Positions 35,401-46,925 of a DNA stretch of 64,000 nucleotides are shown in pieces. The position numbers and the translations under genes are program-made. The notes under the pieces are model-generated. The model saw nothing but the letters and a program-made list of their open reading frames with translations. It was not told where the DNA came from and did not search any database. The stretch's first letter is position 1, and every line of letters begins with the position of its first letter. The DNA is from Liolophura sinensis (taxonomy: Eukaryota > Mollusca > Polyplacophora > Chitonida > Chitonidae), in assembly GCF_032854445.1 (NCBI RefSeq), contig NC_088300.1:6448001-6512000 (forward strand), written 5' to 3'.

Positions 35401-38400
35401 TTAGAAACGGAGTGATGAACCACAACTTCAGTGTCAGAAAAACTGTGTCTTAGTTTGGTTATGTCCTGGCAAGTCATCAGTTGAACAGGATGAAATGCTC
35501 TAGCTTCACTATCACTGTGACAGTCCCTCACACAATCTAAACCAGATGTTTTTTCAGCATCTAACAGTATGTGATCTAGTTCCTGCTGCTTGAAGCTTGC
35601 ATCAGTTGTAAAACAAGGACTACAGTAATAGAAGAGTGCATCTGTGTCAGAATATGCAGGCCTTTCTTCGTAATCATACACCACTTCCTCATTTGGTTCA
35701 AACAGAGACCTTGCACAAAAGTATTGATCGTCTTCCTTCAAATCACTTGGTCCTCCCTTCCTATCACCGCTAATGTCTGAAGTTAGTTCAGTTTCAACAT
35801 ATTCTGCCTGTGTGTTTCTGATATTATGACACCGTGCCATAGATTTTCTGGGGATCCCAATCTTCTCAGCGGGATCTATCTCGTTATTGCTACTCTGGCT
35901 GTGGTCGCATTCTGCGCCCACACAATGACTTATGGATGACTCTGTTCCAGGATCAAAACTTGCTTCTGACTCTGATTCTCTCAACTTTACCTTTGATCTT
36001 AAAGGGTATACCTGGACTGACTTACTCATGGAATCATTCTCAGAAGCCTGCTTTGACCTTCGTCTTTTAGGCATTTTCTCTGAACGAAGTCTGTTGAGTC
36101 TCCTGCAGATTCTTGCAAGCTTTCTTTTGACTTTTGGCTTTCTAGTTGTATGGCAAGGTTCTAAGGCTGCATCAGAATTTGTATCCCCTCTGCCATCAGT
36201 AGTGGGTAATTTAGTCCAGGTTGAAGATAATCCCAGGAACTCAGCCCAAGCTTTCTTGTCATTTGTGAAAAACACACGCCGATCTTCTGCAATCAGCTTC
36301 TCAGTGTTAAAGGAGAGATGAAAACCATTTTCTTCATCATCCCAACCTACAACAAAAAGCAAAACAAAGATAACACCAAAAATAAAAAAACAGAAGAAAT
36401 TTATAATCCCAAGCCAATTACCATAAATTAATGGAAGCACGAAAGCATTTCTCCAATTGAGTATTTCATTGATTTCAATGTCATACATAAGAATTTTTCA
36501 CTTATATTTATGACAGTCAGACTAACAGTGGAGGAACTTTTAGCATGACACTGGAGAACCTTTCCATTTGTGACATATGCCATATAGGTGGAAGGCAAGA
36601 GGGCTTGCAGCCAAGTCCACATAGAATCCTGTTGCTTTTCTTGTTTCATCAAACCATGCAATGGCGTCAGGTGAAGAGCAGGAAGGCAAAGAGTACTTTC
36701 CACAGTCAGTGTTTACCAGAAGACAAGTCTTCATATAACAAGTACATTTCAGCTCTTTCCTGTATGTGCCTATGTTCTTTGTTCATATCCGAGGTGCTTA
36801 CAAATTGCCTGAATCATCTCACTTAATGCTTCCATAATTTCATAGCTTCCAGGATGAACACATGAATGGGTCTTGAACAACTGCAAAGTATTGTTCGCTA
36901 TGAAGCTGATGTCCATCCAACCAGCACTTATGTACTCTAAAAAAAACAGTAGTTACCAAAGAATTATTCTGACTTTATTTTGACATCATACCTTCAGAAC
37001 GAGTCACTGTAATTTTGTGTATTTTTTTCAGTAAAGTAGTTATTATTTTGTAGGCAATGTTCATATTAATACGTGTAGATAATATAGTATGGCACAAAAT
37101 TACCCCTAGAATATGAACTTTCCCACCAGTCTCTTTGTCTAGCATTCACACTATCAGTAGACCAGTATCCACTGTCTTGTCGCAATGTTGATCTCACGGG
37201 CCCAGCCTCTCGTCCTTCACAGTATGTTCGAGTTTTCTTCACAATTTCCACTTTTCTTCCAAATGGATTTTCGCCTTAAACACAGAAAACAAAGTTTTAT
37301 ATTGTACAGAACATCGTGCTCATAATTATTTTATCATAAGGATAAAGTTCACACTCAAGAAGTTTTCACTTACTTGACGGTGCTCAGTTTCACGAGTTGA
37401 GAAATTCAATGCCCCACTAAACCACAGACCTTTTGCAATTAGGTTACCGTTGAACCGTTTCCTAATACTGTTGAACCATTTCCTGATACCGTTGAACCGT
37501 TTCCTGATTATGATGTACATATATGCCCCTCTTAACGATGGAGGAATATTCGAATTAACATTAGACATACAACAGTTATAGGCTGATTATTATCACGAGG
37601 GCTTCAAGAAGATAGAGAGTTCGGGGAACTGCAATTGTTCAAAACTAAAACTAGGATCTGCCTTACCTTCAGGTGTGGCCCTGGCTGGTCCCTGCCAGCT
37701 GTCGAGAAGTCTGTCAGTCTCACAATTTCTCCTCTGAGAACGGTGGGATAGCAAAAGGTCTGGTGCTAAAACAAGACACATATCACCAACTCAAGTTCCA
37801 CAAGAAATCAGTACAAGATTTTATTTCATCATTGGCCTCAAATACTGTGATAATGTTAAAGTTACTGATATATTTTACTGTGAACTCCAAAAAATTATCT
37901 TCAACCAGTTTAGACAGACAACAATTAATCCAATAAATGACCACTTTTACCAAAGGATCTTGTGGATTTTTTTTTTTTTTAGCTATTTAGGCCCTTTGAT
38001 TTATTTGTTTATTAGATTATCTGTTTAATTGGTATTCATGGGTGGAGGAAACCTGATTGCCAACATTCAATCTCTGTCCTTCAGCAGTTATCTCACATTT
38101 AATCACAATCCTCCATCAGTTATCTAACATTTAACCACCATCGTTCAGCAGGTATCTAACACTTAACAACCATCTTTCAGCAGGTGTCTAACACTTCACC
38201 ATTCTTCAGCAGGTATATAACACTTCACCATTCTTCAGCAGGTATCAAACACTTAAAACACTGTCCTTCAGAAGGCACTGGCCATTTAATCACTGTCCTT
38301 CAGCAGGTATCTAACACTTAAGCCCTGTATCTAAAAACATTTAACCCTGTCCTCATTAAAGCCCCTGTCAAACCAGTGGGAGGTGGATTGGATTTATTTA

Positions 38401-41400
38401 TTTGATTGGTGTTTTATGCTGTACTCAAGAACATTTCACTTATATGACGGCGGCCAGCATTATGGTGGGAGGAAACTAGGCAAAGGCCGTCGAAACCCAT
38501 GACCGCCCGGACTTGAACTCAATCACCACATTGGTGAGAGGTTCCAGGGTCATTGCGTGTGGCTGGCATGCGCGGACACATGGATTTGAGACAGCAACCC
38601 TTCTGGTCAACAGTTAACACTTCAGCCAGAGTGGATCCAAGAAAATTTGGGTCAAGTTACATTTGTCAATATGTCTATAATGACACATACTGAAATCCAT
38701 TGTCACAATATGAAGGCAATCATGGATGAATTAAGGAGGCAAATCATGGATGTTGTGTGAAATCATGCGCACATGCTGATCAAGCCATATTCATGTACTA
38801 GGCTGCTTCATCAGCTTTCCCATTTATCAGGAAAATTGGTGTAAACCTTAATGATAAAATTTAAATTTGAATTCTGTTTCCTAATATTTAGATAATGTTG
38901 CATGGTAATATCTTTCTCAGGTTTTCCTACATCAAATTTGATTTAATACCTACGAAATTATAAAACTATAGCATACAAACCTTAACAAAACTGCTGTATG
39001 TAATTTATATTTTAGAAACAATTCATATCATGGTGATATTAAATATAGGTGAATGCTTGTAAAATGTCCAAGATCATCTTGACCCATGGATTATACATGT
39101 ATCAACATATGATATGTACCATTCCCTGTACGGTTCATTATTTTCTTAACTCAAATATGCATGTACCATTCCCATCCCATCGTTGAGTATCATTCTCTCA
39201 CTGTATATCATTTTCATCACTCTGTATTGTTTCCATCACTGTGTGTCATTCCCATCTCTCTGTATCATTCCTCTCGCTCTGTAATGTTTCCATCTCTCTG
39301 TATCATTCCTCTCACTCTGTATCATTCCCATCACTCTGTATCATTCCCATCACTCTGTATCATTCCTCTCACTCTGTAACATTTCCATCACTCTGTATCA
39401 TTCCCATCACTCTGTATCATTATTCTCACTCTGTATCATTCCTCTCACTTTGTATCATTCCCATCACTCTGTATCATTCCCATTACTCTGTATCATTCCT
39501 CTCACTCTGTAATGTTTCCGTCACTGTGTATCATTCCCATCACTCTGTATCATTCCTCTCACTCGATAACGTTTCCATCACTGTGTATCATTTCCATCCC
39601 TGTCTATCATTACTGTCTGTATCATTCCCCTCACTCTGTATCTTTCCCCTCGCTGTGTACCATTTCCCTCACTCTGTATCATTTCCATCTCTGTCTATCA
39701 TTATTCTGCATCATTCCCCTCACTCTGTATCTTTCCCCTCACTGTGTATCATTTCCAACCCTGTCTATCATTACTCTGTCTGTATCATTCCTCTCACTAT
39801 GTATCGTTTCCATTATTCTGTATCATTCCCCTCACTGTGTATCATTTCCCTCACTCTGTATCATTTCCCTCCCTGTCTATCATTACTCTGCCTGTATCAT
39901 TCCTCTCACTATGTATTGTTTCCATTATTCTGTATCATTCCTCTCACTGTGTATCATTTCCCTCACTCTGTATCATTTCCATCCCTGTCTATCATTACTC
40001 TATCTGTATCATTCCTCTCACTATGTATCATTTCCATTATTCTGTATCATTACCATCTCTGTATATCATCCCCCTCCACTGTGTATCATTCCCTCCACTG
40101 TGTATCATTCCCCTCACTGTTTATCATTCCCCCACTGTGTACCATTCCCTCCACTGTGTATCATTCCCCTCATTGTGTATCCTTCCCCTCACTGTGTATC
40201 ATTCCCTCCACTGTGTATCATTCCCCTCACTGTTTATCATTCCCCTCACTGTGTACCATTCCCTCCACTGTGTATCATTCCCCTCATTGTGTATCCTTCC
40301 CCTCACTGTGCATCATTCCTCTCACTGTGTATCATTCCTCTCACTGCGTCATTCCCATCACTCTGTATCATTCCCCTCATTCTGCATCATTCCCATCACT
40401 ATGTATCATTCCCCTCATTGTCTGTCATTCCCCCCCCCACTAGCTATCACTCCTCTCACTGTCATTCCCCCCACTGTGTATCTTCCCCCCACTGTGTATA
40501 ATTTCCCTCACTCTGCATCATTCCCTCCACTGTGTATCATTCCCCTCATTGTGTATCCTTCCCCTCACTGTGCATCATTCCCCTCACTGTCTATCATTAC
40601 TCTGTCTGTATCATTCCCTCCACTGTGTATCCTTCCCCTCACTGTGTCATTCCCCCCGCTAGGTATCATTCCTCTCACTGTGTCATTCCCCTCACTCTGT
40701 AACGTTTCTATCATTCTGTATCTTAACCATCACTGTGTATCATTCCCCTCCACAGTGTATGATTTCCCTCACTGTGTGTCACTGCCCCCAATCTATCATT
40801 ACCATCACTGTGTATCATTCCCCACACTGTGTATCATTCCTCCCACTGTGTATCATTCCTCCCACTGCATATCATTCCCTTCACTGTGTATCATTTCCCT
40901 CATTGTGTATCATTCCCCTCACTGTGTATCATTCCCCCCACTGTGTATCATTCCTCCCACTGCTTATCATTCCCTTCACTGTGTATCCTTCCCCTCACTG
41001 TGTATCCTTCCCCTCACTGTGTGTCATTCCCCTCACTCTGTATCATTCTCCTCACTGTATCATTTCCATCATTCTGTATCATTCCCCTCACTGTGTATCA
41101 TTCCCCTCACTGTGTATCATTCCCCTTACTGTGTATCATTCCCTCATTGTGTTTCATTCCCCTCACTGTGTATCATTCGCCTCATTGTGTATCATTCCCC
41201 CAGTGTGTATCATTCCCCCCAGTGTGTATCACTCCCCCCCTCTCAGTGTGCATCATTCCCTCCTCTGTGTATCATTCCCCCACTGTGTCATTCCCTCCAC
41301 TGTGCAATATCCCCTCACTGTGAATTATTCCCCCCACTATGTATCATTCCCCCATTGTGGATCATTCCCCCACTGTGCATCATTCCCCCACTGTGCATCA

Positions 41401-44400
41401 TTTCCCCATTGTGTATCATTCCCCCATTATGTATCATTCCCCTCATTGTGTATCATTCCCCCACTGTGTATCATCCCCCACTGTGTAATATCCCCCTCAC
41501 TGTGTATTATTCCCCCCATTGTATATCAGTCCCTCCATTGTGTATCAGTCCCCCCAATGTGTATTATTCCCCCCACTGTGTATCATTCCCCCACTGTGTA
41601 TCATTCCCTCCACTGTGTATCATTCCCCCCACTGTGTAATATCCCCCTCAGTGTATTATTCCCTCATTGTATATCATTCCTCTCATTGTGTATCATTCCT
41701 CTCACTGTGTATCATTCCCCTCACTGTGTATCATTCCCTCCACTGTGTATCATTCCCCCCATTGTGTATCATTCCCCTCATTGTGTAACAGTCCTTTCAT
41801 TATGTACAGTATCATTCCCCAGCTTCTTTTATTCCTCTCCCTTCCATCAATCGAAAACAGTGTAACATTCTTTACTCCATCATTTTCAAGCTTCTAACGG
41901 TCTAATTTCTTTCACAATTCTCATACATTGTAACATTTCTGCATTCAATGTCATTTCCTGGCTTTTATTTTCCCTCCAACTTCCCTCCAAAACACTGAAA
42001 CATTATTCTCTTTGCATTATTTCCCATTCCCATTCAAGGCTGTAGGTAAATACCCAATATTTTGTAAACCATCCCTCTAGAAAAAGTGGTAAGATGCATA
42101 TTGTCCATGTGATATAATATCAGACAAGTTTAGAACTTTGGTCATACAATGGACAAAATTTAGCTGGTCTGAGCCATGTCTCTTTCTCTAAAGGGGTGTT
42201 TTCACATCAGTTTGAAAAAGCCACTGTAAAGCCATATAGGACAGGGTTAAGCATGTTGATCTGCATTTAATGTTTTACTTTGGTACTGAAGGCACATACA
42301 TACAACCATGGTTGTAAGGTTGTCCTCCTTTGGCCTGTAATCTAGATGACCTACATGTACAGGTAACGCTCACCTGAATCACGGGTCACTTTATCTTGTA
42401 ACCTAGATAGCCAGAGTCAATGACTTTCTGGCAGTTGATTTAATGGTTGTATTTAGGACTAATGTAGATAGTTTCCCACATAGGGTTACAATATCATCAC
42501 AATCCTGAGTGATTACTGTGCTTTAGTCTGAAATTGCATTAGCTTTATAGAGAGCCACACCCAGATTTTCTACCGATTTAAATCGATTAACAAAGGATTC
42601 TCTCCATCATGTGAACCTACAAACCCAAGAATATTTACACTTTTTATTTATTTATTTATTTATTTATTTATTTGATTGGTGTTTTACGCTGTATTTAAAG
42701 AGTATTTCACTTATATGACGGCGCCCAGCATTATGGTGGGTGGAAACTGGGCAAAGCCCGTGGGAAACCCACGACCATCCGCAGGTTGCTGAAAGACCTT
42801 CCCACATACGGCTGGAGAGGAAGCCAGCATGAGCTGGACTTGAACTCACAGCGACCGCATTGATGAGAGACTCCTGGGTCATTAGGCTACGCTAGCGCGC
42901 TAACCAACTGAGCCATGGAGGCCCCTTACACTTTTTATTTCACTCATATTGTGGTCAGGTTTATGGGTTGTGCCAAATGGCACTGGATAAAACTTTTTTC
43001 AGGTTTACAACTTTATACTCGAGTGAGACATTATGAAATCTTAAGTATTCAGACTGTACAGACATTATTCTTACAGCTTTACCCAGTAAAAACAAATTCC
43101 AAATGCAACAATGAAAAGACGACAAGATAACATAGCAGTTCCTGGGTCAATCCCTAACACACATGCATGTAACAATGTACATGCAACTAGAGGGCTGCTG
43201 GGGTATGCTGGCAGCATGAGTAATCAACGCAGTGCAATTTGCCAAAAAAAAACCCCAAAAAACACCTATTTAGTGGTAAGTTTCATATCTTTATCACATT
43301 TCTGAAACTTTCGTCCAAGTGTTATCACCAAGTGATTATTTGATGTCCTCCTTGCTGGAAATATTCAAGTGTCAGAACAATTAGTGTGATGCATGCCAGA
43401 TTTTGTAAACTTTGTAGGAATTTTTTGTAAAGATTAAGAATGTCCTCATAATATTGCTAGCTTTTTTTCGGTTATTTATATAACTGCTTAACAATCACAA
43501 CTAATTACCTTATTCAGAATTAAATATTCAGAATAAGGAGGAAGCCGAATATAAGAGAGGATTATACAAAAAAATGCATCCAGTGAAACAAACAAAAGTG
43601 ATGGCCACTGTACACAATTGAATTGTAATCCTTAATCCTTCAAATTTTTGACATCTGATATGCTATTTTTAGCAAAAATATATGTAACTGTAAATGGAAT
43701 ACACAATCTCTTTTTTTCATACGGCTTGTACATTTAACGAATAAAATATACATATATTTATTTTCAAAAAAAAGGTACCGAAAGATGCACTTTTTTGCTT
43801 TCAGTATTACTAATGCCTGTTTAAAAAAATAGAAGAATATACATGTTAGTGAAAGAAAGAATTGCTTACGTGTTGACGGGCTGAATGGCTGTGGGTATTT
43901 CCTGTCATGTGGTAAGTGCATAGAACTAAGCCTACATGTATGCGATTTCATTCCGCGGATTTTTATCGTGCGTCCCGAAGTTCTTGTTGTGAAACGTTGA
44001 TACCAGCTTCTTGGATCAATATCACGTTGGTAAACTAGGTGAACTTTAACTGTTCGACAAACGCCGATTTTCTCGAGCTGTTGGTACACCCACAGGCTCC
44101 GGTTGTTCAGCGTCCAGTACTCATCAAAACGGAAGATGATCAAGAGCGGTTGCCTGTCTTCTATCCTCGCCCGCCCCTCAGCCAAGTCCCAAAGGGTGTC
44201 TACAAGGGAATTACCATCCCTAAAATACGGCCCGATAGAGTCCTGCGAGAACCTTATGTCAGAAGGTTTTAGGAAAAACGTCTTCATGGTCAGTTGAAAC
44301 ACATCTATGTACAACTGTCAATGAACATGTACCAACTTTCGATTCTAAAACCCTAAATCTGCGAACGTTACACCTAACCTCGGCGGGGATTATGTGCCTG

Positions 44401-44418
44401 TGAGACACGTGCTTCCAT
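32448..44418 (-). CDS. large ParB/sulfiredoxin-like, 11-residue-repeat protein, uncharacterised
   Basis: Unnamed gene of about 1662 codons. Exons on the minus strand: 44418-44379, 44304-43870, 37765-37667, 37274-37104, 36936-36802, 36769-36560, 36346-32448. All introns are phase 1. Exon 2 encodes a compact module (FFLKPSDIRFSQDSIGPYF, then LLIIFRFDEYWTLNNRSLWVYQQLE) that resembles ParB/sulfiredoxin-fold domains; this is my reading of the motif, not a search result. Exons 4-6 encode a region I do not recognise (GFYVDLAASPLAFHLYG, AEFLGLSSTW). The last exon (1298 codons) has basic clusters (KMPKRRRSKQ, KRRRK), recurring SDT/SDS-acidic motifs after C, Y, F or H, and about 29 copies of an 11-residue repeat of type MYQTSVPSNTG/MYQAPRPSSTD. 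The basic runs suggest a nuclear protein. Weak points: the start (no upstream in-frame ATG; the frame stays open back to 44625), the 32-nt intron at 36801-36770, and the weak donor AAAG|gttctc after 36560. Confidence 0.72.
32505..33470 (-). repeat. 33-bp coding repeats (11 residues), about 29 copies
   Basis: Each unit follows M-Y-Q-T/A-S/P-V/R-P-S-x-T-G/D. Through the middle, two types alternate (MYQTSVPSSTG and MYQAPRPSSTD), so the higher-order period is 22 residues (66 bp). Units are diverged but lengths are nearly always 11, with one 13-residue unit and 9-residue units. The frame is kept open throughout, as expected for selected coding sequence. Confidence 0.9.
37430..37510. repeat. short tandem repeat, three copies of about 22 bp
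   Basis: ccgttgaaccgtttcctgat-type unit repeated three times, in an intron of the minus-strand gene. Confidence 0.8.
38060..38340. repeat. degenerate minisatellite (about 25-33 bp unit)
   Basis: Repeated cttcagcaggtatctaacac with variable spacers (ttaaccaccat, ttcaccatt), about nine copies, in intron 2 of the minus-strand gene. Confidence 0.8.
38391..38571 (-). mobile_element. SINE family A, internally deleted copy
   Basis: On the minus strand it contains the head-side caatgtggtgattgagttca, the body ccaccataatgctggccgcc and the tail aaacaccaatcaaataaata. The segment around ctccggccgta is missing. Confidence 0.85.
39165..41830. repeat. 19-bp satellite array, about 2.7 kb
   Basis: The unit is tgtatcattcccctcactg (19 bp), with early copies closer to tgtatcattcccatcactc, giving well over 100 units. 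Because 19 is not a multiple of three and the plus-strand unit lacks a stop in any frame, all three plus frames stay open for hundreds of codons with a 19-residue periodicity. The array lies in the large intron 2 of the minus-strand gene, so its transcript would be purine-rich. Confidence 0.96.
41831..42634. other. intronic DNA, nothing recognised
   Basis: The first 200 bases are tatcattc-like and grade out of the satellite; the remainder is unique. Confidence 0.45.
42650..42925 (-). mobile_element. SINE family A, intact copy with 15-bp target-site duplication
   Basis: Complete element on the minus strand, from ggggcctccatggctcagttgg to an (aaat)n tail. A perfect direct repeat ttacactttttattt flanks it at 42635-42649 and 42926-42940. 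It is a good family type copy of about 276 bp. It lies in intron 2 of the minus-strand gene. Confidence 0.95.
42941..43869. other. intronic DNA of the minus-strand gene, nothing recognised
   Basis: Unique AT-rich sequence between the SINE and the ParB-like exon. No additional exon is seen. Confidence 0.45.
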
Positions 44419-44639
44419 CAAGTTCCGATAGTCCCTGAAGCTAGACAGCGGCAGTCTATCATAGTTCCCACCCACGTGGTCAAGGTTGAAAGAGGGCGAA
44501 GTCAAAATGCGCACAGCAGTTGTTTTACGATAGTTTAATGATTTGCGAAGAATATATGGTGAATAATAAGGCCTACCTTTTGTTTTGTAACCAGGATACC
44601 TTTTCCTACTATTTGCTCTTTTCACCTTTGTGGGTCAGT

Positions 44640-45560
44640 CGATATTTTCAAGAAAAATGCGATGGTAATATGAGCCATCAGTTTGCTGCCGTTTATCCGA
44701 ATCTCATCTGCTGTCAACAACAAATTATATACATATGTCTATCACAACAACAGCGTCATCAGCGAAGTCGAGAAACGATTTGGTTGAATAAGCTAATTAT
44801 AGATGATTCACATTATATCATTTGTTTTATTGATGAAGATATTAAAATTATTTATTGGCATAAAAATGATCTTTGTAGTGAATGATCCAATGAGTGGAAG
44901 CAAATGTTGCTTTCACATTTGACGTTTATTCCCGCCAAAACCGTGGCTCTCGCCACAACATCTCATTAAACCTTGACCTTGACCTAACTCATCGAGCTCA
45001 CTGCCCGGCATCAAGTGACTGACAGATGGTTGTACCTGCACATGATATTTCTGCTAACCCGTGGACGTGTTATATCCGATTGATTTGAAAGTAAGTTGAT
45101 GTACACATTACGCTCATTTACTGAAGAGTTGATGTTGGTTTTGGACGCGAAACGAAACACATCAACATGTTGTTGTTGTTTTTGATGATTAGCCAACCGC
45201 AGATCGACGATTAAGGGTTTTAGCCTCTTAACATGGACATGTTAACATTAACATGGAAATTGTTAAAGGTTGGAACGGTCCGATTGCTGTGTATTCCTGA
45301 CGATTTATCCATAAATGTACAGTCTATTTTTTACAAAGATTACGGATAAACAAGAATTCCAACATAACCCAACCATATTTTCAGTAGTACAAGATTGCGT
45401 TCACCCTTGATGACTATGCTTGGCTCTTTTATATTTGTATTGTCGATTGCATACTCATATCTCACTCCCATTCACTACTAAAGGATGGATTGTAAATTTT
45501 CGGAAAATAGTCCATTACTAACCTCCCACACCTGCCCAATTCACTCATTTACAATGTGTA
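44640..45560. promoter_or_regulatory. 5' flank of the minus-strand gene
   Basis: Likely 5' UTR or promoter of the minus-strand gene by position. No specific motif can be defended, and no coding exon is recognised. Confidence 0.3.
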
Positions 45561-45561
45561 G

Positions 45562-46215
45562 GGTCCTAGGTAGCTCTAATTAAGAGGCTATGTTTATGTA
45601 GAAACATAGCCCTATATGCAAGTATTGACTTACCCTGCGCTCCTCGGTCCTCAGTGCTCTCTCTCAACATACTGTTGTAACGTGTTGTCCACTGTTTGAC
45701 GTGATATGCTTCACCTTGCAAGCGTGCACTGGACCACAACTTCTCCGTGTACTTGACGTGCGACCATCATCAGTTATTCATGTGCCATGTTTGAAATTCC
45801 GGTATAATTGAGCATCAAAACTTGAAACTTCTCTACTTAAAAAATCCAGAGGCGCAGTTGGCTGCCTCCGAGTATTGCCAAGCGAATATTTGTGGAGCAT
45901 CCACGAGATGTCAAAAATGGCAGATGAGCTGTGTTAGCCATGTAGTTTTGGGCAGCGTCATACAGTGGACAACAAGTTACAACCGTATGTTGAGAGAGCG
46001 CACGTTTGCAAGGTGAAACATATCATTAAATTGACATACATTGGATGCAGAAATAGGGATTACGGACAACCATGTCATGCAGCGGACAACAACAGTATGT
46101 TGAGGATAGCGCACTGAGAACTGAGGAGTCCAAGGCAAGTCATTGCTTACATCTATGGCTGTGTTTCTACATAAACATACCCCCATAGAGCTAGGAACTA
46201 GGACACCTGACTTAA
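45562..46215. mobile_element. foldback element with long inverted repeats
   Basis: The left arm (about 45567-45690) matches the reverse complement of 46204-46081. Shared words include tatgtttatgtagaaaca, tcctc-gttctcagtgcgct and ctcaacatactgttgt. A second inverted pair links 45655-45735 with 46020-45945 (ttgttgtccact, gatatg-ttcaccttgcaa). No transposase frame is seen. Confidence 0.7.
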
Positions 46216-46925
46216 AATCTCGAGATGTCGATCTATTTGAGCTGCCATCTACATGATGCGGATGCACAGCCAGGCAACTGGGTATGAAGCTATCCCTCCC
46301 TTAAGTTATGCTGGTTTATGAAGTCCTTTTGTTGTTTTTTCAAAATAAAAGGTATGTTGAGGACTTAGTGTACTTTATCAGTCATTTTCTGTAGCGTATT
46401 CATGATTACAGCTGGCATATGGTTTTTGTCCCCTTGACTAAAACATCTGCTGTTGTTTTGACATGAGTGACATGCGTCCAGAAATGAGGCTGGTAGTCAG
46501 CCGTTTCAAATCCAGCTGCCTGGCCGCGCAAATGCACTGTTTAGATGGCAGCCATGTAGTAAATGGGAAGTGAGCGAAGAGATGGAACTTTAATAAATGT
46601 GGATGGATATTTACCTTTGGTAAAGTGCAGTCCCCTTGGATGAAGATCGCTGATTGACAAAAATGTCAGGTAGGAAACGCAATGGAGGTTCTAATTGTGG
46701 ATAGGAAAATACCCAGCGTTTTGGGAAGAGACCTCTGACATTTTATCGCTAGCATGCAATGTCTAATTCAAAAAGCTAGACCTACTATACCTTTATTGTG
46801 CGCATTAGTTGGAGTTGATGCTTTTTACCTCAGACTAGTGCACATCATGGGATCCCTTTTCGGCACAGTTCACCCTAAGCTTATACATGTCTGTGTGGTA
46901 TTATACATTGAGCATCAAAGGCTGT
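46216..46925. other. intergenic, nothing recognised
   Basis: No exon, RNA gene or repeat can be supported here. Confidence 0.4.

Noticed and set aside
36428-36703. Alternative 90-codon minus frame overlapping exon 36769-36560
   Set aside because: Its phase does not fit the neighbouring exons, whereas the other frame joins correctly to 36346.
39161-41897. Long open frames (up to 631 codons) in three plus frames
   Set aside because: They are translations of a stop-free 19-bp satellite, with exact 19-residue periodicity in every frame and no exon context.
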